DNA of 64,000 bases from Sipunculus nudus (taxonomy: Eukaryota; Annelida; Sipuncula; Golfingiida; Sipunculidae), in the NCBI GenBank assembly GCA_026874595.1, contig CM049306.1, forward strand, positions 61,324,019 to 61,388,018. Direction: 5' to 3'. The notes under the pieces were generated by a model. It searched no databases and was not told the DNA's origin. It saw only the letters and a list, made by a program, of their open reading frames with translations. This document shows positions 24,001 through 33,094 of this stretch, one piece after another; positions within the stretch are counted from its first letter, which is position 1, and every line of letters begins with the position of its first letter. Made by a program: the position numbers and the translations under genes.

Positions 24001-27000
24001 GGCATTCTAGTTGCCCATTTAGAGTGCTCTTTAGTGGCTTGTAAACAGTAAAGGGTTAAATGGCAAATTGTATGTAAAGGAGTATGGGCTGACATGCAGT
24101 GGCATGTGAAGTCTCCTTTATAAGTCACGAAAGAAAAGCTTTGCACTCATATGGGTCAAACTTATGCAACTCTTGATGTACGCGTGATCGATGATACATA
24201 TAGGGTACTCCAGATTTTGGCAAGGGGGTAGGGGGGGGGGGGACACCATGACGCGATCCAAGGTGGGTGAAATTTAAAAAAAAATTCCTTAATCTAAAAT
24301 TTTGTTGAATATATATTTGGAGGGGTGTGGGGGGGGGGGGGGGCAATTATCTATATACCGACCTTCCGATCATATGAACAAGAAACTACAATAGAACATT
24401 TCCTTTCCTCGATTTTGTTTTATAGGAGAGTGCTTTGGACTTCTGCGTACTGTTTTTTTTTTCTTCAAGCTGCTGGAGCCATATAGCCTTAAATCCAGCT
24501 ATTCACCTACCCTGTTTGAAAAAGTTCCAATAACGCCTCTCTGAACTTGTTTTTCTGATAGATTACGCAGCAATGTTGACAAACAGAAAAATCATGTAAC
24601 CTAAGGCGGCTGACTGCTTATATGGGGAAGTTGAGAGATCATTACTTGTAAAAACGCCCTTTGCAAAACTTTGGTTCGTCTGACTTGCCAAAGTTTGATC
24701 TTGTTGAATTTGTATGGATTGTTTTAGAAGGTCCCCACACGTTATTAACACGTGAATATAAACAAGCGAACAGTTGGATTAGCGTTTCCTACCAATTTTC
24801 ATGAAAGGGTAAATGATTTATCTTTTGTTGGCAGACGTCAGATTTCGGAATCCTTTAATTGTCTGTCGAATTATTTACCATAACGAATCCAATATATATT
24901 TTAGTATTTCATCATTTTTCAAACAACAGACAGAATTATGATGTGATTGGTTGTTTAAAGTGTGACGTCATAGGGCGTTTTTTGTAATATATTCACAAAT
25001 ATGCCTTGAGTAACACGTGAACCTCATTGGGGATACTCCCAACTGACTGTACTCATTACATATTAGACCGGTTTTCCCACCAGAAGATGGGATTGGCTTC
25101 ATTACATTTTGGGGTTATATCCTACAACTGCCTGTTACTTATTACGATACAATTGATCATGTCTAACCATGTCGAATATGTTCATATAAAGGGATGTATT
25201 AACAAATTCATTTTTTGGTGATTATTTTTTTTTTTTTTTTTTTGGGGGGGGGGGGCAACCTTAAATTATGAGCAAACTATATTAGCAACTAAGATAATCT
25301 ATAAAATATTGTACTTTGAGGTTATTCGACGTATGCAGGAACTGAATGATAGATTCAGGGCTTATCCTCGCCCTCAGCAGTTTAGAAAGTACTAAGTATT
25401 TTATTATGTAATTATGGTTTATTAAACACAAATATTACAAATATCGGGATAATTAATTTGCTCAAAATATTGTCGGGGACATAATATCTCTGCCCCCCCC
25501 CCCCCTTTCTCTGCCCCCTGCTTCCTACACCATTGATATATACCAGGCTTTGATTTTTTCAGTTTCAGCACCACAGCGACTTCATCTGATTTTATTGCTG
25601 ACGTTGAATATTTCACACACCGCCGCAAAGTATGATCCGTGCGAAAATCTGCCCTTACTGTACAAGAAGCTGTATAAACAAGCAAGGCGGGTCTTCAACA
25701 AGACGGTACGGTGTACTGGTATACATCTCACATACCGGTTAATACGTTTACTCTTGTAGTATTCTGTTGTATTATTCAGTGATTAATTTATGGCATATTT
25801 TTTCGTATTATATCAGTGAACTTTATGATAATAGCTGGGAAGTGTATGTTGTTATTCTGTTTTTATTTTCAATCACCTTTCTTTCTTTTTTAAATTAGGA
25901 AAGGAAATATTATATTATATATATATATACGGGTCGCATCCCGTGAAACAGTCTGTTGTGAATTAACAGTGTTGTTTTTCTTCAGAGTTATATATATATA
26001 TATATATATAGCACTTATGATGAATGCCATTACAGTGTCAAGATGTGTTTAACCTCCTTCCTGAACAAGTCACCCCTATCAGGAGGCTCGAGGCATGTGA
26101 GCAGTTCTCCAGGAATTATATCCAACATCATCGGCTCCCCATTCCAGTGGCGCCCTCTTACGAGAACTGCGAGGTGCGGTATAAATCTTTACGGAAACAT
26201 GTTAATATGAACAAGGTTATGCCGGACTATATTGGATTATGTTTATCATTACGGAAAGAAAATATAGGTTTTTAAATAAAGATACTAAGAAAACGATTAA
26301 AAAAGAAACGAAAACTCCCTGAAAGATCATATTGTAACATCAGATTTAATTTGAAGATTGGTATTAATTTGTTTTAAATCAGTTGTTCAGATATTCAAAC
26401 GAGTTGATGAATATTAAGGGAATCATATTAATATTAAAATTAAAATCATACAGATTATAATATTTTTGCTGACCTTAGTTTAAAGAGTGATGCAACAAAA
26501 TACAAATGTTCAGAATATTTTACGGTAATTTAATGCTCTTTTATCAATTTATATACTTCAGGTAGCCCTATCCGAGGTGAGCTGCAAATTCCAGGAATAC
26601 AGCCAAGTGTTCCGTCAGATGGTTGAGGGAGGGGACAGGTCTAAGCGTGATGGTTGCCCCAGCTGTCACCAAGGGTGCTGGTCTCCTTACAGCAAACTGT
26701 ACTGCGAGCTGAAAAACATTACGCTGTTCGACCTCAGACGCATTCTTCTTGTTGTAAGTGTACCTTATAATATAAGTATGAGTCCCTATATTTTATAGGG
26801 GCAAAATGTCACTACTGATTTTCCTCTAAGAGATTAATGTAGATATAGACACATGTAAACCAGAAGAGGACCAGACACAGTTTCTTTTATTTGTGTCGAT
26901 TCTGCAAAATAATGTATCATTCATAATGCTTATCCTGTGAAAGTATTACATACCGCTGCTATACTAATGCGACAGTTATATGATGATTAGAAGATGCTGT

Positions 27001-27352
27001 CTGGGTGGAACTAAGTCAGAATGCTTTATTTTATTAAATGTGTTTTTACCTATTATAGTTAGTGTCTGTTCTTTCACGAATATTTATTACATAAATCAAA
27101 TATCGTGAAGACTTATAAACATGTTTATTGTTACGTCATCTCGTTTCATGATTGAACCTACAGATGCCCATGTGCACGCAGATGCCAGAAACCGTGTGCA
27201 GCTTCAACGCCAGCCAGCCAGCCGACCACAGCCTGATGAACGAGTGTGAACGTCATCAACACGCCCTGGCCGCGGCCTGGTCCATGTTTGAACAAGCCAA
27301 ACTTACTAAAGAGACCATGATCAAGACTTGCTATACTTCACTGAACGGTTAA
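21057..27352 (+). CDS. Gene 2: putative secreted helical cytokine, Cys-rich, about 227 aa
   Basis: The exons are 21057-21078 (less certain), 25563-25705, 26036-26173, 26562-26753 and 27164-27352, with intron phases 1, 0, 0, 0. The introns are 4484, 330, 388 and 410 bp. The predicted chain has a signal peptide with core LHLILLLTLNI and likely cleavage after HTAA, then a helix LPLLYKKLYKQARRVFNKT at the end of exon 2, two middle exons, and a final exon with helix ECERHQHALAAAWSMFEQAK. There are 13 Cys in the mature chain. Five are in exon 4, three of them in the cluster CPSCHQGC. A furin-type site RSKR (about 127-130) precedes this cluster, so proteolytic maturation is possible. Sequons are at about 53, 153 and 180. 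It shares architecture with genes 1 and 3 but little sequence, as is usual for fast-evolving cytokines. The function is inferred. Exons 2-5 are firm. Exon 1 could instead be one of the alternatives at 23313 or 23748. Confidence 0.72.
21360..21625. repeat. Degenerate tandem duplication, 168-bp period
   Basis: GTTTGCGTTTCCTT followed by TTCTAG and a T run occurs at about 21369 and again at about 21537, with similar downstream T/G-rich sequence. It lies in gene 2 intron 1. Confidence 0.6.
22250..23780. other. Gene 2 intron 1, noncoding part
   Basis: AT-rich intronic sequence. It contains a GT-rich run at 22276-22310 and alternative exon 1 candidates at 23313-23319 and 23748-23754. Nothing else is recognised. 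Confidence 0.5.
23789..24060. mobile_element. piggyBac-type MITE in gene 2 intron 1
   Basis: Perfect 21-bp inverted ends lie at 23789-23809 and 24040-24060, containing TTAACCCTTTACTGTTTACA. TTAA target duplications at 23790-23793 and 24056-24059 abut CCC...GGG termini, the signature of piggyBac transposition. The 262-bp interior has no ORF, so it is a non-autonomous MITE. Confidence 0.85.
25563..25705 (+). CDS. Gene 2 exon 2 (signal peptide, helix A)
   Basis: The acceptor is TTGATTTTTTCAG and the donor ACG|GTACGG. It has two bases plus 47 codons. A second in-frame acceptor six bases downstream (TTTCAG|CA) would remove two residues. It encodes the hydrophobic core, the first Cys and a basic amphipathic helix. 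Confidence 0.8.
25926..26000. repeat. Dispersed repeat C flanked by (TA)n, copy 1
   Basis: GGGTCGCATCCCGTGAAA, then GTTGTTTTTCTTCAGAGTTA, bordered by TA runs on both sides. A near-identical copy with the same TA borders is at 37050-37115. Here it lies inside gene 2 intron 2. Confidence 0.75.
26036..26173 (+). CDS. Gene 2 exon 3
   Basis: The acceptor is GCCATTACAG and the donor GAG|GTGCGG. It has 46 codons, phase 0 at both ends, and starts with Cys. It encodes CQDVFNLLPEQVTPIRRLEA, then a Pro-rich loop (RLPIPVAPSY). It has three Cys. Confidence 0.78.
26562..26753 (+). CDS. Gene 2 exon 4
   Basis: The acceptor is TATATACTTCAG and the donor GTT|GTAAGT. It has 64 codons, phase 0 at both ends. 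It encodes the helix VALSEVSCKFQEYSQVFRQM, then the RSKR site, then the Cys cluster CPSCHQGCW, then sequon NIT and the helix LFDLRRILLV. Confidence 0.8.
27164..27352 (+). CDS. Gene 2 exon 5 (terminal helix)
   Basis: The acceptor is TTGAACCTACAG and the stop TAA is at 27350-27352. It has 62 codons with four Cys and sequon NAS. The long Ala-rich amphipathic helix RHQHALAAAWSMFEQAKL lies near the C terminus. GC content is clearly above the flanks. Confidence 0.82.
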   Translation: MPMCTQMPETVCSFNASQPADHSLMNECERHQHALAAAWSMFEQAKLTKETMIKTCYTSLNG

Positions 27353-27624
27353 TTAACGTGAAACAGTAAATTTTTATATACATCTTACGTTACTTTCTTA
27401 TTTATCCATGATTTTAGGCCCAGTGTTCGGTCAGTAACCATAAGGGGGCACTTCTCGTTCAAGTAGGATGAACAAAATCATATGACGAGGATGACATATT
27501 ACAACTGACCCTTCAGGTTTTATAACACACACATAAATAATCTACACTAAGAGCTAGAAATAACACGGAAATCCTAATATGCAGTTTAGGCAGGTTGAGA
27601 ATGTGAGGTTCTGTTGTGTTTTGT

Positions 27625-27700
27625 TTTGAGGCTGTGCCGGGGATCGAACCAAGGATCTTTATCTTCGAGGTCAAAATCCCGAGCCATAAGTCTATTAAAA
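27625..27700 (-). repeat. tRNA-derived sequence (SINE head)
   Basis: On the minus strand the segment reads like the anticodon and T arms of a tRNA, ending CCTTGGTTCGATCCCCGG, a canonical B box (GGTTCGATCC). It is not a complete cloverleaf, so it is a tRNA-derived repeat rather than a functional tRNA. Confidence 0.45.
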
Positions 27701-28220
27701 ATCTACCTGCATGATTTCGTTGTGTTGTTGCCAGTAGAACTGAACTTCTTTTATTGTATTTTAAGACGAATTCATTATACTGTTCATATTAAATAAACTT
27801 TCAAATCGTTTATTTCTAAGAAAATACGTAAGTTCAGCTCTAAAATTGCAGTCCAGTGAAAACCTGCCCACTTGTGAAAATTCTTCAAATGAAAACCCGA
27901 TTTATAAAATGTCTGGTTGATTCTGAGAGCAGATGCTATACCATTTATGCTACACACGAAAAAATTGTTCCGCGGACTCAGGGTACCTATTTTCGCGGAT
28001 TATATATGTTATTTTTTTAAGGATAGGTCCATTGCCTGTTAGTGACACTGTCTATTGAATGAGGTTGATGGTGTCCATACAATAAGGAGATGATGATGCT
28101 TTCTGGATTTCAGGTTCTATATGCACGAGGTTAGGAATTATCCATCATAATTCATTACCTGTCACTAAAGCGAATCCCATAGCTCCTATCGAGATTTCAC
28201 CATTGTAACTTTGAGGCATC

Positions 28221-28286
28221 TGGGCGGGGTTCGAACTTTGGACCCTCAGCTCCGAAGTCTAACGCCTTACAAATTAGGGTACGCCC
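28221..28286 (-). repeat. tRNA-Arg(UCG)-like pseudogene or SINE head
   Basis: On the minus strand, GGGCG and CGCCC form the acceptor ends, CCTAATTTGTAAGG matches the A box/D arm of tRNA-Arg, GACTTCGGA carries a TCG anticodon context, and AAAGTTCGAACCCC is a B box/T arm. The length is 66 bases, several short of an intact tRNA, and the stems have mismatches. Overlapping open frames are ignored. Confidence 0.6.
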
Positions 28287-28559
28287 TACCCCTTATATCG
28301 TTCAGCAAATATTTTATAAAATATTTTTCCTCGAATATTTTTCTAATGTGTGCTCTTGTCACAGCCCCTTCTAACCTAAAGTGTCATGAAAATGGACTGT
28401 GTTGTGCATATGCTCCATGCAGGTCAGGAGATGTGTCCATTTTATTTTGTCTCTATAACTTTTTTTTATTCTTTTTATTTTTTTCAGTCCGTAGATTAAT
28501 AAATATTTTTGTGTGCGGTCTTTGTACTTTATACTTTATGGGTCTGATATGAATTTACA

Positions 28560-29500
28560 ACAACACTGAGTTATATATAGGTTATATGTGAATATGTTTT
28601 TGCTATTAATGCAACCTTATATATTCTTACCTTGAATATCCTAGAAACAAAAATAAAGTGTGGCAACTACGCAAATATATAAATAAAATAGATAGTCAAT
28701 ATATATTTAATGTCAGTTTTGTTAAATGTTGAGTATCATATAGATTTATATTGTTTTAACATATCACTCATCGAAATTAAGCAACTCTTCTTGCTCCAGG
28801 ACCTATCGTAATAGTTCCAAGTTTCCCCACTAGAAGTCGTTACAAGTAATTAAACCTTTTACTCGCATGTGACAGATGGCAAAGCAGACAAGAACTGAAT
28901 CCTGGATCAACATCCAGAACAACAATTGTCCATTGTCAGTCTTAACTAATTTGCACACAAACACAGAACAACTTACACAAATACATTGAAACTTTTCCGT
29001 CCAACAGTGCTGCTGAAGTAATCTTTAAGGCGCCCACATAAGGCGCCTTCCTGTCTCCGAACACAACAACCTTTTTTTTTTAACTGGCCATACAGGAAGG
29101 ACTCTCACGGGTGTAGCAAAGCCATATGCACATATCTGAATAAACATTAAAATATTACTTAAATTAACATGCACATACCTTTATTTATATTATTTTTTTC
29201 TTTTGCGTACTGTATAAAATGCTAAAGTGCAATAGTCTGCAAAATGTATCCTTACTTTTAGTGCAATGAAGATCTGACATATGGTATACAGCATATCTTT
29301 ATCTTTGTATTTACTGATGATCATTCTACCTCAGTGAACACAGAGTCTTATCCGTACCTTATTCGTATTCGTATATTTCATGTTATATAATCAGGAAACG
29401 TTGATTGTACTCCATGTTTAACCAGAATAAAGGTTTGTTACGGCATTGTTTCTTGTTGTGTTTACTTGTTGATTTTAAGTATTTGGCCCTTTTTGCTTCA
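28560..29500. other. AT-rich noncoding stretch
   Basis: No gene or repeat recognised apart from a short palindromic AAGGCGCCCACATAAGGCGCC segment near 29028-29048. Confidence 0.5.
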
Positions 29501-29504
29501 ACCA

Positions 29505-29705
29505 GGAGTGTATGCGCGTTCGTGAGTTTGTGTGTGTTTGTTCACAACCTAAGTCACGCAACCGTGAGTGAAATCTCATGAATCATGGCATTAGAGGAAT
29601 CGATCCTGTTTTGGTGTTGATTATGACATAATAATGGCATTCAGGAATACAGTCATCTTTGCACGAATGAACTTAGGAATATGGGTCGTAAAAGTAAATG
29701 CAAAC
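29505..29705 (+). repeat. Dispersed repeat family B, copy 2
   Basis: GTTTGTTCACAACCTAAGTC, ACGCAACCGTGA, GGAATACAGTC, and CTTAGGAATATGGGTCG follow the same order as copy 1 at 19800-20135. Confidence 0.7.
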
Positions 29706-29811
29706 ACGGTTTTTGGAGCATCCAGCATCCTCTTTTCCAGTCTTTTGGACCGGAAGTCATAAATTAAATTATCCGCTAGTTAGAGTTACTAAAGTGTGTG
29801 TGATTGTCATT

Positions 29812-30709
29812 ATGTCTCCCATCTCATGGGCGGGGGGGGGGGGGGGGGGGAGACATGCAGTGTTTGTCGTTGTCTGTTTCAATTTTTGTGAACGCGATGA
29901 CTTTTGAACAACTAGTCAATTTTTTTTCATGCAATTTGAATTGTTCCTAACAATATCTTGGACGAGTTAAAAAACCGGTGACCTTGACCATCATCTTAAA
30001 GCTAATATAGGCCGAAATATGATTTTTTTTTGCGGGAATCTCATAATTTTTGAAGTATCGGATAGTTTTCCCTCAAATTTAAAACGTAATTGTATGTAAT
30101 CAGGTTCTTCGACGAGTTTGAAAACTGGTGACCTTGTCCTGGATCTTCAAGGTCAAATCAGCCAGGATAGAAATTATTTGTGAACACTATAACATTTGAA
30201 CCATGTGGGAGTCAAATAGCGTTTGGTTTGTCGTCGTCGGTGTCCAGAGTCGTTTGTGTCATTTCTTGAATGCGGTAACTTTTGAACGTCTCGACATTTT
30301 TTTCATGAAATTCGAAATTTGAATTGTTCCTACCCATATCTTGTAGGAGTTAGAAAAACTGGTGACCTTGACCATCATCTTCAGGGTCATATAGGCCGAA
30401 AAACCAAATTCTTTGATGAGTATGGAACCTGATGACCTTGGTGACCTGGATATTAAAGGTAAAATCAACCGGAATAGAAATATATTACACTTTAACTTTT
30501 AACCACTGAGTGTATTGTCATGAAATTTGATATGCAAGATGTTTCTGAAAAAAATTATTGCAAGTGTTCTGGAAACCAGTGATCATGACCTTCATCTTCA
30601 AGGTCAAATCGGCTGGAATGCAAATTTTTTGTGAATACTCTGAATTTTTAGTAGTCCATAATTTTTCAATAATATTTGGGGATGGGAGGCCTATAGGGAT
30701 GGGAGACAT
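29812..30709. mobile_element. 0.9-kb element with 12-bp inverted ends and internal repeats
   Basis: The ends ATGTCTCCCATC (29812-29823) and GATGGGAGACAT (30698-30709) are exact inverted copies. The interior is a series of degenerate repeats of about 150-170 bp, each with GGTGACCTTGACCATCATCTT or a similar phrase, then TCAAGGTCAAAT and GGAATAGAAAT. A poly-G run sits just inside the left end. There is no coding potential. It is a probable non-autonomous element of a common invertebrate type. Confidence 0.65.
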
Positions 30710-31439
30710 GTATCTGTTTTTGTATTACAAAAACAACCTCATTCTAGTTCGATATGAATGATTTAGGATAAGAGGTGGCTGACTGTAAGCAATGCAAAAT
30801 ACAATACACGTGTTGTCTAGAAAAAGCCTGGACCAGCATAACTACATCTTCGAGACATAAAGCGGGGTATATTTTAAGGAAATGTTAGAACTGCAGAAAC
30901 TTCCAATAAAACGTTCCTTTCATCATAAAATGCACCCTGATATATACAGATGTTGAAGCCATGCAAGAAAACCAGGCTCATTAGAGACGGAGGCCTTTTT
31001 TTGTTTTAAGGCTTCAATATTACCAGTCGATCTCAAGTCTGTATATATATAGCTTTTCTAAACAATATAAATATCATGAACGAAGTGTGAATGAAATAAG
31101 ACAGAATATGTGTAATTATTACAGAAATTATATTATATTATATTATATTAAATTATAACTGCATAAATAGGGATCAGTTGCACATTAAAATATACCCTGA
31201 TATAAAAAAATATGATTCAGCGTTTGACTTTTGCGCTGTAAAAAAGCGACTCATTAACAATTGTTTTTTATTCTCTGTTTGCAGCGCCCTAAACAGGTAA
31301 ATTAATTAATCGCAGGGGTGTTCATAACCATGATTAATCATGCATTGTGAAACGTTCCGTTAAAACTATCATGTGATCTGGCCAATGCAGCCGAACGTCC
31401 GGGTTAGACACAATTAAAACCTCATTTATATATTACTCC

Positions 31440-31499
31440 GGTATAGCGTGGGTTCTCCGGTATAGCGTGGGTTTTCTAGAATAGCGTTGGTTCTCCGGT
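31440..31499. repeat. Three short direct repeats before the orphan exon
   Basis: CTCCGGTATAGCGTGGGTT occurs twice in tandem, followed by a diverged third copy (CTAGAATAGCGTTGGTT). The third copy supplies the proposed acceptor AATAG of the exon that begins at 31485. Confidence 0.8.
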
Positions 31500-31612
31500 T
31501 GGTTCTTGCTGTGTATCTACTCTGGGAAATTCCCGTTAACACTGATGCTTCGAACGGCAGAGATGAGTGTTCTGTTGATACATTACGTTATATGTGGCGC
31601 ATAGATAACCTG
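31485..31612 (+). CDS. Orphan exon 2 of a further family member
   Basis: This exon has two bases plus 42 codons, with a phase 1 acceptor (GAATAG|CG) and a phase 0 donor (CTG|GTACGT), exactly as exon 2 of genes 1-4. It encodes a hydrophobic signal core (VLRLVLAVYLLW), then DASNGRDECSVDTLRYMWRI and DNL at the exon edge. NGRDEC with the following helix parallels HGQREDC and its helix in gene 1. No exon 1 or downstream exons could be found on the plus strand before gene 3 begins on the other strand, so it is either a relic or a gene whose other exons I cannot see. Confidence 0.5.
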
Positions 31613-31915
31613 GTACGTACCCCAGGTTCGTCCAACTTGCTTGCCTTGTGTGTGTCCCCGGACCGAGTTAAAATAAAGGATCATATAAATATATATAAAT
31701 TTAATATATATATATATATCCCCTTTGCTAAATGCCTGGGAGTGGTTGTATACACCCCATCCCAACTGTATTGACGGGCCCGGTGTAAGTGTATGTGTGT
31801 GTGAGAGAGAGGGAGGGAGGGAGAGAGAAATTTTTTAAAGGTGTACCTTTAACTGATCATATAAGCTATATTTTCTCTGTATAACTGAAATTTTGAGTCC
31901 AAATGACGGAACGTT

Positions 31916-32493
31916 GTACTGTCACCTTGAGATGTCAAGGAAATAACGTGCAGTTATATCAGTCCCCTTGAAATGTTAGGGATAAAAAGTGCAGTTATAC
32001 CAGTCAACTTGACATGTTAAGGGAATTACGTGCAGTTATACCAGTCACCTTGACATGTCATGGAAATAACGTGCAGTTATACCTGTCACCTTGAGATGTC
32101 AGGGATATAACGTGCAGTTATACCTGTTACCTTGAGATGTCAGGGATATAACGTGCAGTTATACCTGTCACCTTGAGATGTCAGGGATATAACGTGCAGT
32201 TATACCTGTCACCTTGAGATGTCAGGGATATAACGTGCAGTTATACCTGTCACCTTGAGATGTCAGGGATATAACGTGCAGTTATACCTGTCACCTTGAG
32301 ATGTCAGGGATATAACGTGCAGTTATACCTGTCACCTTGAGATGTCAGGGATATAACGTGCAATTATACCTGTCACCTTGAGATGTCAGGGATATAACGT
32401 GCAGTTATACCTGTCACCTTGAGATGTCAGGGATATAACGTGCAGTTATACCTGTCACCTTGAGATGTCAGGGATATAACGTGCAGTTATACC
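31916..32493. repeat. Minisatellite, 41-bp unit, about 14 copies
   Basis: Direct repeats built on GGGATATAACGTGCAGTTAT, then ACCTGTCACCTTGAGATGTCA. The first few copies are diverged and the central nine or so nearly identical. The array ends 425 bp past the 3' end of the gene 3 coding sequence. Confidence 0.97.
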
Positions 32494-32917
32494 TCTCAGT
32501 CCGCCAGTCGTCAACATTCCCATTTATTCATCTATTCATTTCATAACAACCACAATTATGTATCACAAAAACCTGTATATTATATATTGAATAGGTGTAT
32601 GCATTTATTATGTGTCCTACCATTGAACTAGATAATAACTTTACAAATATGCCTATAAAACTGAACACAGATAATGATATTTTTTGTAAAAAGGCCTGGT
32701 CAAATATATACCCTGGGATCTGCTGCTGCCAACGATAACATATAATGTAAAATATCAGACGATAGGACGTCTCATTCTTTGGACAAAATATATGTGGGGA
32801 AAAAATCTTATATAACCACAGTCAAATAAAAGCGTATGAAAAGGTGTAAACGAACATTGATATCACACAGTTATCACATGTTTAGTAGTAAACATAACCG
32901 GTAGGTGTCGCCTTATG

Positions 32918-33094
32918 TCAGTTAGCACCATTTATTCCCTGTAGCCTGTTGATGTAGCAGACAGTGTACACGCTTCTTTTGAATATTTCGGCCTGACGGG
33001 CAAGACGATACAGCATTTGCATGATTATAAAGATTTTTTCAGATCTACTCTTCCTCTGAAACTTCTTCGCAAGTTTTGATCTTCCTTTTTTGGT
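32918..33094 (-). CDS. Gene 3 exon 5 (terminal helix)
   Basis: The acceptor is GTTTCCTTTTTACAG and the stop TGA is at 32920-32918. It has 58 codons: a basic segment (KKGRSKLAKKFQRKSR), then the amphipathic helix EKIFIIMQMLYRLARQAEIF and a Cys-containing C-terminal helix. Confidence 0.82.
   Translation of the reverse strand, partial: TKKGRSKLAKKFQRKSRSEKIFIIMQMLYRLARQAEIFKRSVYTVCYINRLQGINGAN

Noticed and set aside
27614-28552. ORFs at 27614-27796 and 28211-28552
   Set aside because: They run through tRNA-derived sequence on the other strand and AT-rich DNA.
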